Below are positions 1 through 7,909 of a stretch of 64,000 nt of DNA, piece by piece. Positions within the stretch are counted from its first letter, which is position 1, and each line of letters starts with the position of its first letter. A program made the position numbers and the translations under genes. Below the pieces are notes generated by a model that saw nothing but the letters and a program-made list of their open reading frames with translations, did not search any database and was not told the DNA's origin. The stretch is from Proteobacteria bacterium HN_bin10 (GTDB taxonomy: Bacteria; Pseudomonadota; Alphaproteobacteria; Caulobacterales; Aquidulcibacteraceae): the NCBI GenBank assembly GCA_002083515.1, contig LWDN01000080.1, forward strand, positions 1-64,000, in the 5' to 3' direction.

Positions 1-1
1 C

Positions 2-217
2 CCTGGCGCGGTCCCCGCCCTGCCCGGCGCGGCGATGGCCTCCGCCGGCGCGGCGGCGCTGCCGCATCCTGACGCCGCCAACGACGCCACCATCGACGTG
101 GCGCAAGTCGGCGGACGCGTGAAGCAATCCTCGGTGAAGAAAATGGCGGAGGTCGTGAGCAAACATCCCGACGAGTCGGCGCAGATCATCCGCGGCTGGA
201 TCAACAACGCGCTCTAA
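2..217 (+). CDS. fliF: Flagellar M-ring protein FliF, C-terminal end (5' partial)
   Basis: The reading frame is open from the window edge and ends at TAA 215-217, so only the last 71 residues are seen. They match the extreme C-terminus of FliF: a low-complexity Ala/Pro linker followed by a conserved segment with SVKKMAEVVSKHPDE and IIRGWINNAL, the cytoplasmic tail that binds the N-terminal domain of FliG in the C-ring. fliG starts three bases downstream of the stop, which supports the call. The MS-ring body and membrane segments lie outside the window. An internal ATG at 35 is not a real start, because the same frame continues upstream of it. Confidence 0.9.
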   Translation, partial: PGAVPALPGAAMASAGAAALPHPDAANDATIDVAQVGGRVKQSSVKKMAEVVSKHPDESAQIIRGWINNAL

Positions 218-220
218 TCG

Positions 221-1252
221 ATGAACGCCCTGGTCAAATCCGAAGCCCCGCCCGATCTCTCCCGCTACACCGGCGCGGAGCGAGCCGCGATCGTGCTCAT
301 GAGTCTCGGCGAAGACGCCAAGAAGCTCTGGGAGCTGCTCGACGAGGAGGAGATCAAGGAAGTCTCGCAGGCGATGGCCTCGCTCGGCATGGTGCCCTCC
401 GCCGTCGTCGAAGCTCTGATGCACGAATTCATCGCCCGCATGTCGGGCGCCGGGGCGATCATGGGATCGCTGGACCAGACCCAGCGCATGCTGGCGCAGG
501 TGCTGCCGAAGGAGAAAGTCGACAATCTGCTCGAGGAGATCAGGGGGCCGGCCGGGCGCAATATCTGGGACAAGCTGGGCAATGTCGACGAAACCGTGCT
601 CGCCAGCTATCTGAAGAACGAATATCCGCAAACCGTCGCCGTCGTGCTCTCCAAAGTGCGCCCCGACCATGCCGCCAAGGTCCTGGGCGAATTGCCGGAG
701 GACTTTGCCGCCGAATGCGTGTTGCGCATGCTGCAAATGGAGCCGGTGCAACGAGACATTCTCGACAAAATCGAGACCGCGCTGCGCACCGAGTTCATGT
801 CCAATGTCGCGCGCACCTCGAAGCGCGACAGCCACGAGGCGATGGCGGAGATATTCAACAATTTCGACCGCCAGACCGAGACGCGATTCATGACGGCGCT
901 CGAAAGCAAGAGTGTCGACGCCGCCGATCGGATCAGGTCGCTGATGTTCGTGTTCGAGGACCTGGGCAAGCTCGATTCCGGCGGCATACAGACGCTGCTG
1001 CGCGCGGCCGACAAGAGCGACCTGGCGCTGGCGCTCAAGGGCGCCTCCGAAACGCTGCGGAATCTGTTTTTCACCAACATGTCCGAGCGCGGCGGCAAGC
1101 TCTTGAAAGAGGACATGGCCGCGATGGGGCCGGTGCGCCTCAAGGACGTCGACGCCGCGCAAGCGCGCCTGGTGGCAACCGCCAAGGACTTGTCGGCGCG
1201 CGGCGAAATCGTGCTCTCCGACGGCAAGTCCGACGATGAGCTGATCTATTGA
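221..1252 (+). CDS. fliG: Flagellar motor switch protein FliG
   Basis: A 343-residue protein of normal FliG length. The N-terminal region ([15 protein letters not shown]) is the FliF-binding domain, and the middle carries the [15 protein letters not shown] stretch typical of FliG. The C-terminal domain has the charged torque helix region ([21 protein letters not shown]) that faces the stator. FliG couples the MS-ring to the FliM/FliN switch in the cytoplasm. It sits 3 bp after fliF and its TGA overlaps the next start in TGATG, so translation of the operon is probably coupled. The gene order fliF-fliG-fliH-fliN-flbD is that described for Caulobacter. Confidence 0.96.
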   Translation: MNALVKSEAPPDLSRYTGAERAAIVLMSLGEDAKKLWELLDEEEIKEVSQAMASLGMVPSAVVEALMHEFIARMSGAGAIMGSLDQTQRMLAQVLPKEKVDNLLEEIRGPAGRNIWDKLGNVDETVLASYLKNEYPQTVAVVLSKVRPDHAAKVLGELPEDFAAECVLRMLQMEPVQRDILDKIETALRTEFMSNVARTSKRDSHEAMAEIFNNFDRQTETRFMTALESKSVDAADRIRSLMFVFEDLGKLDSGGIQTLLRAADKSDLALALKGASETLRNLFFTNMSERGGKLLKEDMAAMGPVRLKDVDAAQARLVATAKDLSARGEIVLSDGKSDDELIY

Positions 1253-1860
1253 TGAGCAACGTCCGCAAATACGCCTTTGAAACCGAGTTCGCCGCCGACG
1301 GCGAAATTCTGCGCGAGCCGTCGAAGCGGATCGCACCGGACGTACTGGCGGCGAGCGCCGAGGGCTATGAGCGCGGCAAGGCCGACGCCGTCGCTCAGGC
1401 CGAGCGGCGCACGGCCGCGGCGCTCGAAGCGCTGGCCGACGCGGCCTCCGGCGTGCTGACGCGGCTTGAGGCCGAAAGCCAGTCCATGCGCGCCGAAGCC
1501 GCGCGGGTCGCGCTCGCGGCGGCGCGCAAGATCGCCGGCGCGGCGCTCGACGCCTACGGCGTCGAACGCGCCAAGCAAGCGATCGAAGCGGCGATGGACA
1601 TGCTGCGGCATCAGCCGCGCCTGGTCATCAAGCTGCCGCCGGACGCGGCCGAGGCTTTGGCGCCGCGCATCGCCGACATGTGCGCGACCCACGCATATGC
1701 AAGCGCGGTGCTGGTGCGCGTCGAACCCGATCTGAACACCGGCGATGTCAGCATCGATTGGTCGGACGGCGCCGTCACCATGAGTCCCGCCGACGCCATT
1801 CTCCGCATCGAGCAATTGATCGACGCCGCATTGTCGGCGTCAAGCGAGGCGCATCCATGA
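1252..1860 (+). CDS. fliH: Flagellar export protein FliH (FlbE)
   Basis: A 202-residue FliH-type negative regulator of the export ATPase FliI; in Caulobacter this position is occupied by flbE. The sequence shows an acidic N-terminus, an Ala/Glu-rich helical middle (about residues 45-110) and a C-terminal VEPDLNTGDVSIDW block resembling the FliH/V-ATPase E-subunit globular domain. I use ATG 1252, which shares one base with the fliG stop (TGATG); a TTG at 1249 directly before it would add one residue. Its TGA overlaps the fliN start in ATGA. Sequence conservation in this family is low, so the name rests on context as much as on motifs. Confidence 0.85.
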   Translation: MSNVRKYAFETEFAADGEILREPSKRIAPDVLAASAEGYERGKADAVAQAERRTAAALEALADAASGVLTRLEAESQSMRAEAARVALAAARKIAGAALDAYGVERAKQAIEAAMDMLRHQPRLVIKLPPDAAEALAPRIADMCATHAYASAVLVRVEPDLNTGDVSIDWSDGAVTMSPADAILRIEQLIDAALSASSEAHP

Positions 1861-2177
1861 GCGATCTGAAACTCGACGAATTCCAACCGGCGCCGGACGC
1901 GCCGCCCGTGGATGTGACGGACCGCACCGCCGCCGACCTCGCCGCGGTCTATGACGTGCCGGTGCATATCCAGGCGGTGCTCGGGCGCGCCAACATGGAA
2001 GTGGCGTCGCTGCTGCGGCTGGGGCGCGGCTCGGTCATCGAACTCGACCGCAAGGTCGGCGAGGCCATCGACATCTACGTCAACAACCGGCTGGTGGCGC
2101 GCGGCGAAGTGGTGGTCGTCGACGAGCGTCTCGGCGTCACCATGACCGAGATCATCAAGGACGGAGATGTGGCGTGA
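1857..2177 (+). CDS. fliN: Flagellar motor switch protein FliN
   Basis: A 106-residue protein with the SpoA (surface presentation of antigens) fold of FliN: YDVPVHIQAVLGRANMEV, the LLRLGRGSVIELDRKVG block, then VNNRLVARGEVVVVDERLG. FliN forms the lower C-ring with FliM and helps dock the FliH-FliI export complex. The ATG at 1857 overlaps the fliH stop (ATGA). The frame is open further upstream to 1680, but that stretch is a shadow of fliH. No fliM is present in the window, in line with its separate location in Caulobacter. Confidence 0.95.
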   Translation: MSDLKLDEFQPAPDAPPVDVTDRTAADLAAVYDVPVHIQAVLGRANMEVASLLRLGRGSVIELDRKVGEAIDIYVNNRLVARGEVVVVDERLGVTMTEIIKDGDVA

Positions 2178-2180
2178 TGG

Positions 2181-2308
2181 TGTGTCAGGCGCCGGGTGTT
2201 AGGTGTCAGCATGAAACGGTCATGCCGTGGCGTGCCCGCGCGCCTGAACTTGCGCCAGCCTTCCGACCTCCATTTTCCGACACCCGGCATCTGACACCTG
2301 ACACCTGG
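2181..2308 (+). repeat. Heptad-based imperfect palindrome between fliN and flbD
   Basis: The left arm (2181-2209) contains GTGTCAGG, GGGTGTTA and GGTGTCAG units spaced seven bases apart. The right arm (2277-2308) reads as TGACACC-type units with the same period. The arms are inverted copies, about 16 of 18 bases identical over the core (ACACCCGG...CTGACAC), around a non-repetitive middle of about 65 bp. It lies inside an operon, 4 bp after the fliN stop region and 9 bp before the flbD start, so it would be transcribed as a long hairpin. Similar architecture with a different heptad is seen at 24.8, 29.6 and 51.5 kb. Confidence 0.7.
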
Positions 2309-2316
2309 AGCACACC

Positions 2317-3669
2317 ATGCGCCTGTTGATCGTTGGCCCGCTCGGCGGCCAGATCTCCGCCGCCACCAAGATCGCGATGGAGCTCGGCGCCAAGGTCGCG
2401 CACGTGGACACGATCGAGCAAGCCACCGGCGCGCTGCGCGCCGGACGCGGCGCCGATCTGCTGATGGTGGATGCAAGGCTCGACATCGCCGCGCTGATCG
2501 CGGCCAATGAAGCCGAGCACATCGTCGTGCCGGTGGTCGCCGCCGGCGTCGGCATCGATCCGACGACGGCCGCGCGCGCCATCCGCGCCGGCGCGCGCGA
2601 ATACATTTCGCTGCCGCCCGACGCCGAGCTGATCGCGGCGGTGCTGGCGGCGGTGTGCGACGACGAACGCCCTCTAATCGCCGCCGACGCGGCCATGAAG
2701 CATGTGGTGGCGATGGCCGATCAGATCGCGGCTTCCGACGCCTCGATCATGATTACCGGCGAAAGCGGCGCCGGCAAGGAAGTGCTGGCGCGCTACGTCC
2801 ACAAGCGCTCGAAGCGCAAGGACAAGCCGTTCATCGCCGTCAATTGCGCCGCCATCCCCGAGCAGCTCCTGGAATCCGAGCTGTTCGGCCACGAGAAAGG
2901 CGCCTTCACCGGCGCGGTGGCGCGACGGATCGGTAAGTTCGAGGAAGCCGACGGCGGCACGCTGCTGCTCGATGAAATCTCGGAAATGGATCTGCGCCTG
3001 CAGTCGAAACTGCTGCGCGCCTTGCAGGAGCGCGTCATCGACCGCGTCGGCGGCGCCAAGCCGGTGCCGGTCAATATCCGCGTGCTGGCGACATCGAACC
3101 GCGATCTGAATACGCTGGTGCGCGCCGGCGAGTTCCGCGAAGACCTGCTCTATCGCCTCAATGTCGTGAACCTGCGCATTCCCCCGCTGCGCGAGCGCAA
3201 GGACGACCTCGCCGCCCTGGCGCAATTCTTCATCGACAAGTACGCGCGCTCGAACGGCCGCCCCGCACGGAGATTGTCTAAGGACGGTCTGGCGCAGGTG
3301 ATGGCGCACAGATGGCCCGGCAATGTGCGCGAGCTGGAAAACGCCATGCATCGCGCCGTGCTGCTGGCGAAGGGAGAGGATGTCGGTCCCGATGCGATCC
3401 GCGCGCCGGATGGCGCGCCCGTCGGCCACCGCGATTCTACCGGCGACGCCATCGAAGCGGCGCAAGCCGCGGCGCGCAACCTGGTCGGGCGCACCGTTGC
3501 TGAAGTTGAGCAGGATCTCATTCTGGAAACGCTGACGCATTGTCTGGGCAACCGAACGCATGCCGCGCACATCTTGGGCATCTCGATCCGCACCTTGCGC
3601 AACAAGCTGAAGCAATATTCCGACGAAGGCCTGCGCATCCCACCGCCGCCGACAGGACAAGCGGCGTGA
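2317..3669 (+). CDS. flbD: Sigma-54-dependent flagellar transcription activator FlbD
   Basis: A 450-residue NtrC-family activator. The N-terminal 110 residues form a receiver-like domain without a clear full set of phosphorylation residues, as known for FlbD. The AAA+ domain has Walker A GESGAGKE (148-155), the sigma-54 contact loop GAFTGA (195-200), Walker B GGTLLLDE (213-220) and an arginine-finger region. A Fis-type HTH (HAAHILGISIRTLRNKL) closes the protein. In Caulobacter FlbD activates late flagellar genes at ftr enhancers and represses the fliF operon, working with FliX. It is last in the fliF operon and is separated from fliN by a palindromic element. No sigma-54 promoter was identified in the window. 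Confidence 0.94.
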   Translation: MRLLIVGPLGGQISAATKIAMELGAKVAHVDTIEQATGALRAGRGADLLMVDARLDIAALIAANEAEHIVVPVVAAGVGIDPTTAARAIRAGAREYISLPPDAELIAAVLAAVCDDERPLIAADAAMKHVVAMADQIAASDASIMITGESGAGKEVLARYVHKRSKRKDKPFIAVNCAAIPEQLLESELFGHEKGAFTGAVARRIGKFEEADGGTLLLDEISEMDLRLQSKLLRALQERVIDRVGGAKPVPVNIRVLATSNRDLNTLVRAGEFREDLLYRLNVVNLRIPPLRERKDDLAALAQFFIDKYARSNGRPARRLSKDGLAQVMAHRWPGNVRELENAMHRAVLLAKGEDVGPDAIRAPDGAPVGHRDSTGDAIEAAQAAARNLVGRTVAEVEQDLILETLTHCLGNRTHAAHILGISIRTLRNKLKQYSDEGLRIPPPPTGQAA

Positions 3670-3688
3670 TTGGGGCGGTTGCAATTGC

Positions 3689-3805
3689 GCCCCCCTCCTC
3701 CCTCGCGGAGGAGGGGTCGGGGGAGGCGGGGCGTTCCGACAAGCAGGCGCCTGAGCGTTTTCACGCCCCTCACCCCCTAACCCCCTCTCCGCAAGGGAGA
3801 GAGGG
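3689..3805 (+). repeat. REP-like palindrome pair (CCCTC family) upstream of flhA
   Basis: Two C/G-rich hairpins face each other. The first is CCTCCTCCCTCGCGGAGGAGG with trailing GGGG runs (about 3691-3730). The second is CCCCTCTCCGCAAGGGAGAGAGGG-like (about 3779-3806). Together they make a roughly 115 bp inverted unit ending 6 bp before the flhA ATG, so the A/G-rich right arm (GGGAGAGAGGGAAG) may also serve as the ribosome-binding region. Related units lie at 7.76-7.88, 25.26-25.43 and 60.70-60.83 kb. Confidence 0.65.
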
Positions 3806-3811
3806 AAGATC

Positions 3812-5902
3812 ATGACCGACGCCGCACAGCCGCGAGGCAATGATCTTTCGTTCTCGGTGCTGCGCGGCTTCGTCATGCGCGGCGAGATCGCGCTCGCCGC
3901 CGGCGTCCTCGGCATTCTGGCGATCATGCTGGTGCCGCTGCCGCCAGTGCTGCTCGACTTCCTGCTGGCGATCTCGATCATTCTCTCGATCCTGGTGCTG
4001 ATGACGGCGCTGATGATCAAGAAGCCGCTCGAATTCACCGCCTTCCCATCGGTGCTGCTGTTGGCGACGCTGCTCAGGCTGGCGCTCAACATCGCCTCGA
4101 CGCGGCTCATTCTTTCCAACGGCCAGAACGGCGAGCACGCCGCCGGCGAAGTCATCGCCGCCTTCGCGCAATTCGTCATGGGCGGCGAGTTCGTCATCGG
4201 CGTCATCGTGTTCGCAATTCTGGTGATCGTGAACTTCGTCGTCATCACCCGCGGCTCGACCCGCATCGCCGAAGTGGCGGCGCGCTTCACCCTGGACGCC
4301 ATGCCCGGCAAGCAGATGGCGATCGACGCTGATCTCTCCGCCGGCCTCATCAACGAGAACCAGGCGCGCGAGCGGCGCAAAGCGCTGGAAGACGAGAGCT
4401 CGTTCTTCGGGGCCATGGACGGCGCTTCGAAATTCGTGCGCGGCGACGCCATCGCCGGGCTGCTGATCGTCTTCATCAACATCATCGGCGGCATCGTCAT
4501 CGGCACCATGTCGCACGGCATGGACTTCGCCGAAGCCGGGCGCACCTACACGCTGCTCACCGTCGGCGACGGCCTAGTGACGCAAATCCCGGCGCTGATC
4601 GTCTCGGTCGCGGCCGGCCTGCTCGTCACCAAGGCCGGCATCGACGGCGCCGCCGACAAGGCGCTGGCGAAACAGCTCGCGTCGTATCCGGTGGCGCTCG
4701 GGGTTGTATCGGCATGCGCGTTCGGCGTCGGCGTCTTGCCGGGCATGCCGATGATCCCGTTCTTCGTGCTGGCGTTTGCGGCGGGATTGCTGGCGTGGCG
4801 GCTGCGTGAAGCCGGCCGCGCCGCGGAGGTCGCCGCTGCAGCCGCACCGCCGCCGGCGCCGGCGGCGGAAGAGACGCCCGCCTCGTCGCTCGCCATGGAC
4901 GATGCGCGCATCGAATTGGGTTTCGCGTTGCTGCCGCTGATCAACGACGTGCAGGGCCGCCGCCTCACCGATCAGATCAAAGCGCTGCGCAAGACCTTGG
5001 CGCAGGACTACGGCTTCGTGATGCCGAGCGTGCGCATATTGGACAATGTGCAACTCGCCGCCGACGCTTACGCCATCCGTATCCGCGAAATGGATGCGGG
5101 CGACGGCAAGCTGAAGATGGGCGCGCTGTTGGCGATGGACCCCACCGGCGCCGGCATCGCCCTGCCGGGCGAAGCGGTGAAGGAGCCGGCCTTCGGGCTC
5201 GACGCCAAATGGATCGACGAGCGCGCGCGCGAGGAAGCCAGCTTCCGCGGCTACACTGTTGTGGATCCGGCGACCGTGCTCGCCACCCATCTCACCGAAG
5301 TGATCAAGGAGCACATGAGCGAGCTGCTCACGTTCTCCGAAGTGAAAAAGCTGATCAAGGACCTGCCAAAGGACACCCAGACGCTGCTCGACGACGTGGC
5401 GCCAGCGCACATTTCCTGGTCCGGCGTGCAGCGCGTGCTGCAGAACCTGCTGAAAGAGCGCGTCTCGATCCGCGATCTCGGCGCCATCGTCGAAGCCATC
5501 GCCGAAGCCGCGCCCGCCATGCACGATCTGGTGCTGATCACCGAGCACGTGCGCGCGCGTCTGGCGCGCCAGATCTGCTACCAGCACCGCAATGGCGACG
5601 GCTCGCTGCCGATCCTGACGCTATCGCCGCCCTGGGAACAAGCGTTCGCGGAAGCTCTGATCGGCGAAGGTCAGCACCGCACCTTGGCGCTCGCGCCCTC
5701 GAAACTGCATGACTTCGTCGCCGATGTGCGCACGGCGTTCGAGAAGGCCGCGCAACAAGGCGAAACGCCGGTGCTGCTCACCTCCCCCGCCATCCGCCCG
5801 TTCGTGCGCTCGCTGATCGAACGCTTCCGGCCGTCGACGGCGGTGATGAGCCAGTCGGAAGTGCACGCCAAGGTGCGGCTCAAAGCGATGGGGCAGGTTT
5901 AG
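3812..5902 (+). CDS. flhA: Flagellar biosynthesis protein FlhA (export gate)
   Basis: A 696-residue protein of standard FlhA length. The N-terminal half carries about eight membrane segments starting near residue 20, and the FHIPEP-like cytoplasmic loop includes the DAMPGKQMAIDADLSAGLI block characteristic of FlhA/LcrD proteins. A Pro/Ala linker (APPPAPAAEE, about residues 345-355) leads to the large cytoplasmic domain that docks chaperone-substrate complexes. FlhA forms the nonameric export gate of the flagellar type III apparatus. The ATG at 3812 follows a G-rich repeat arm that can act as Shine-Dalgarno. The stop TAG directly abuts a palindromic element. Confidence 0.97.
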   Translation: MTDAAQPRGNDLSFSVLRGFVMRGEIALAAGVLGILAIMLVPLPPVLLDFLLAISIILSILVLMTALMIKKPLEFTAFPSVLLLATLLRLALNIASTRLILSNGQNGEHAAGEVIAAFAQFVMGGEFVIGVIVFAILVIVNFVVITRGSTRIAEVAARFTLDAMPGKQMAIDADLSAGLINENQARERRKALEDESSFFGAMDGASKFVRGDAIAGLLIVFINIIGGIVIGTMSHGMDFAEAGRTYTLLTVGDGLVTQIPALIVSVAAGLLVTKAGIDGAADKALAKQLASYPVALGVVSACAFGVGVLPGMPMIPFFVLAFAAGLLAWRLREAGRAAEVAAAAAPPPAPAAEETPASSLAMDDARIELGFALLPLINDVQGRRLTDQIKALRKTLAQDYGFVMPSVRILDNVQLAADAYAIRIREMDAGDGKLKMGALLAMDPTGAGIALPGEAVKEPAFGLDAKWIDERAREEASFRGYTVVDPATVLATHLTEVIKEHMSELLTFSEVKKLIKDLPKDTQTLLDDVAPAHISWSGVQRVLQNLLKERVSIRDLGAIVEAIAEAAPAMHDLVLITEHVRARLARQICYQHRNGDGSLPILTLSPPWEQAFAEALIGEGQHRTLALAPSKLHDFVADVRTAFEKAAQQGETPVLLTSPAIRPFVRSLIERFRPSTAVMSQSEVHAKVRLKAMGQV

Positions 5903-6026
5903 TTATGGAGCGCCGGCGTCTCGCCGGCCAACGCAATGCCGCAAGTTGGAGCGCGTCGCCTCCGGCGACGCATGCGCGGCCAGAGGCCGCGCGCTCCCTC
6001 TGGGATAGCTCAGCGGCGCTCCATAA
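5903..6026 (+). repeat. 124-bp element with 13-bp terminal inverted repeats and three internal hairpins
   Basis: It starts immediately after the flhA stop. TTATGGAGCGCCG (5903-5915) and CGGCGCTCCATAA (6014-6026) are perfect inverted ends. Inside are three strong hairpins: GCCGGC-GTCTC-GCCGGC, GCGTCGCC-TCC-GGCGACGC and GCGCGGCC-AGA-GGCCGCGC. No open frame is carried. It resembles a MITE or a composite REP (BIME) and shares the GGAGCGCCGGC start with the repeat at 24.29 kb. It may also act as an mRNA 3' stabiliser or terminator for flhA, but there is no T-run. Confidence 0.75.
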
Positions 6027-6107
6027 TTCACTGTCATTCATACCGCCTTAACCAAATCCTCCCCCGCCGCTAACCACCGCGAAACAACTAGGCCCGACAA
6101 TCGCCCC

Positions 6108-6914
6108 ATGTCAGGCGCAAACGCCGCTGCCAATGAGACGCCGCTGCCGCGCACCCGCGCGGCGCCGATCTATGCCATTGCCTCGGGCAAGGGCGGCGTC
6201 GGCAAGACCTGGCTCTCGACCATGCTCTCCATCGCCTTCGGTCGCGCCGGCCAGCGCGCGCTCTTGGTCGATTGCGATCTGGGCCTCGCCAATGTCGACG
6301 TGCAGCTCGGGGTGCGCCCCAACGCCGACGTGCATTCGGTGGTGCGCGGGTTTCTGGAACTGGAATCCGCGGTGACGCCGGTGATGGGCGGCCCCGGACG
6401 CAATGGCGGCTTCGATCTGATCGCGGGCCATTCGGGCTCCGGCGCACTCGGCGCGGTGAAGCTCGAAGAAGTGGGACGCATCTGCAACGGCCTGTCGCGG
6501 TTGACCCCGCACTACGACCGCGTGATCCTGGATCTCGCCGCCGGCATCGATCCGACCGTGCTGCGCTTCGCGCGCGCCGCCGATCGCTTGATCCTGGTGA
6601 CCACGGAAGAGCCCACGGCGCTCACCGATGCTTACGCCATGGTGAAATTGTTGCGCTTGCAAGGCGCGCAGATCACGCCCTGGGTGATCGTCAACATGGC
6701 CGAGAACCGCGTCAAAGGACGGCGCGTGTTCGATCAGTTCGCGCTCGCCTGCAACGAATATCTGGGCTTCAAGCCGAAATTCGCCGGCGCCATCTGCCGC
6801 GATCCGCGCGTGCCGGATTCGATCCGGGCGCAAACGCCGCTGCCGACACGGCATCCGCAATCGCAGGCTTATGAAGATGTGATCCGGATCGTCGAGGCGC
6901 TCAATGCGGGGTAG
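6108..6914 (+). CDS. MinD/ParA-family ATPase, FlhG/FleN-like
   Basis: A 268-residue deviant Walker A P-loop ATPase: SGKGGVGKT at about 26-34, switch I DCDLGLANVD, and a second acidic site VILDLAAGID. The order P-loop, DLGLANVDVQLG and the length match FlhG/FleN/YlxH proteins, which set flagellar number or placement and feed back on flagellar transcription. The classic MinD C-terminal amphipathic helix is not evident. It lies 205 bp after flhA on the same strand, which favours a flagellar role, but no FlhF partner is present. An unrelated MinD-like role cannot be excluded from the sequence. Confidence 0.75.
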   Translation: MSGANAAANETPLPRTRAAPIYAIASGKGGVGKTWLSTMLSIAFGRAGQRALLVDCDLGLANVDVQLGVRPNADVHSVVRGFLELESAVTPVMGGPGRNGGFDLIAGHSGSGALGAVKLEEVGRICNGLSRLTPHYDRVILDLAAGIDPTVLRFARAADRLILVTTEEPTALTDAYAMVKLLRLQGAQITPWVIVNMAENRVKGRRVFDQFALACNEYLGFKPKFAGAICRDPRVPDSIRAQTPLPTRHPQSQAYEDVIRIVEALNAG

Positions 6915-6949
6915 CTTGCGTCAGCGCGCTCCCAGGCTAGATTGTATTC

Positions 6950-7336
6950 ATGCGACGGATGATCAGCGGGTTTGTAGCGGCGCTACTGCAGTTGGGCTGC
7001 GCCACCACCGGCCCCCAACTCCCAAAGCATATGGTCGTGGTGGGCCGCGTTGTTTCATCGGAAGAGTTCACCGCATTCATACCGGGCGGCATGGACGTCA
7101 CCGAGGTACCATGGGGACGCCTCTACACGTTTGCACCGCTGGCGACGCCAACGGAACACATCACGTTCAGGGGCGATTACAATTGCCCTGGTTCGGAAGG
7201 CGGAGAGGAAATCTACCTTGTCCTACTTGACCGAGACACCTCTCTAAACCAGGGGCGAGGCGAGCAACTCCTCGCTGTCGTTGGATGCACGGCTGTTGAC
7301 GAGACGAGATCTGCCGGATTGCAGTATATCCGCTAG
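6950..7336 (+). CDS. Small predicted lipoprotein of unknown function
   Basis: A 128-residue protein starting MRRMISGFVAALLQLGC. A short basic n-region, a hydrophobic h-region and a lipobox LQLGC place the acylated Cys at about residue 17, so a mature protein of about 110 residues anchored in the outer membrane or periplasm is expected. The mature part has two further Cys (NCPGS and VGCTA) that could form a disulfide. No known domain was recognised. It ends 4 bp inside the convergent fliJ gene. A second ATG at 6959 is possible. No clear Shine-Dalgarno is seen. Confidence 0.6.
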   Translation: MRRMISGFVAALLQLGCATTGPQLPKHMVVVGRVVSSEEFTAFIPGGMDVTEVPWGRLYTFAPLATPTEHITFRGDYNCPGSEGGEEIYLVLLDRDTSLNQGRGEQLLAVVGCTAVDETRSAGLQYIR

Positions 7337-7752
7337 CTGCGCGGCTGTCGCCGCGCGCGCAGCGTGGCCAGTTCGTCGAGCTCCGAATCCTCACGCTTCT
7401 CTTGCTTCAGTCTTTCGCGCTGCTCTTCCAGTTCAATCAGGCGCTCGAACTTCCGCACCTCGACATGCGCCTCGGCGATCAGCGTGCGCAGGCGTTCGAT
7501 TTCTTCGCCTATTGCGGCGCGCTCCGCCTCCAACGCGCGGCGGACGGCGAGCGCGGCGACCGCATAGCCGCCATAGGCGCGCGCCGATTCATAATCGCGC
7601 TGCGCCAGTTGTTGCTCGCTGCGCACAGTCTGCTCGTGGCCAAGCAGGCGCTGCTCTATCGCGCTTTGCTTGGCGATTTGATCGGCTAGCGCGCGGCGCA
7701 GCGTCTCCAACTCGCCGCGCGCGACTTTGAGCAGGGTGCGGAGGGATTTCAT
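7333..7752 (-). CDS. fliJ: Flagellar export chaperone FliJ
   Basis: A 139-residue, almost wholly helical, highly charged protein, with Glu/Arg/Gln heptads from about residue 10 to the end (ELETLRRALADQIAKQ, EEIERLRTLIAEAHVEVRKFERLIELEEQ). This is the coiled-coil shape of FliJ, the stalk-like partner of the FliI ring that activates FlhA-driven export. Length and position just downstream of fliI on the same strand support the name. Unusually, a 124-bp palindromic element separates the two genes. The ATG at 7752 directly abuts that region. Assignment is mainly by context, because FliJ sequences are poorly conserved. Confidence 0.82.
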   Translation of the reverse strand: MKSLRTLLKVARGELETLRRALADQIAKQSAIEQRLLGHEQTVRSEQQLAQRDYESARAYGGYAVAALAVRRALEAERAAIGEEIERLRTLIAEAHVEVRKFERLIELEEQRERLKQEKREDSELDELATLRARRQPRS

Positions 7753-7760
7753 AACACGAG

Positions 7761-7884
7761 ACCCCCTCCCCCTTGTGGGGAGGGGGCAGGGGGTGGGGGG
7801 CGATCAGGATGAAGCCCGATGGCGCCACGCGCGCGTTTGCTTGCACGCCCCCCCTCCCTACCCTCCCCCACAAGGGGGAAGGGA
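7761..7884 (-). repeat. REP-like palindrome between fliI and fliJ
   Basis: The left arm (about 7761-7801) reads CCCCTCCCCCTTGTGGGG followed by G-runs. The right arm (about 7847-7884) is its inverted near copy with CCCTCCCCCACAAGGGGG. About 45 bp of unique DNA lies between. The element sits inside what is normally a tight fliI-fliJ operon and belongs to the same C-run family as the 3.7, 25.3 and 60.7 kb copies. Confidence 0.7.
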
Positions 7885-7909
7885 TGATGTTGGGTCTCAT
7901 GCGTCACGC

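Noticed and set aside
2674..4545. A 623-codon open frame on the minus strand across flbD and flhA
   Set aside because: It is antisense to two well-identified flagellar genes, has the biased Arg/Ala/His composition of a GC-rich shadow frame and reads through the REP unit.
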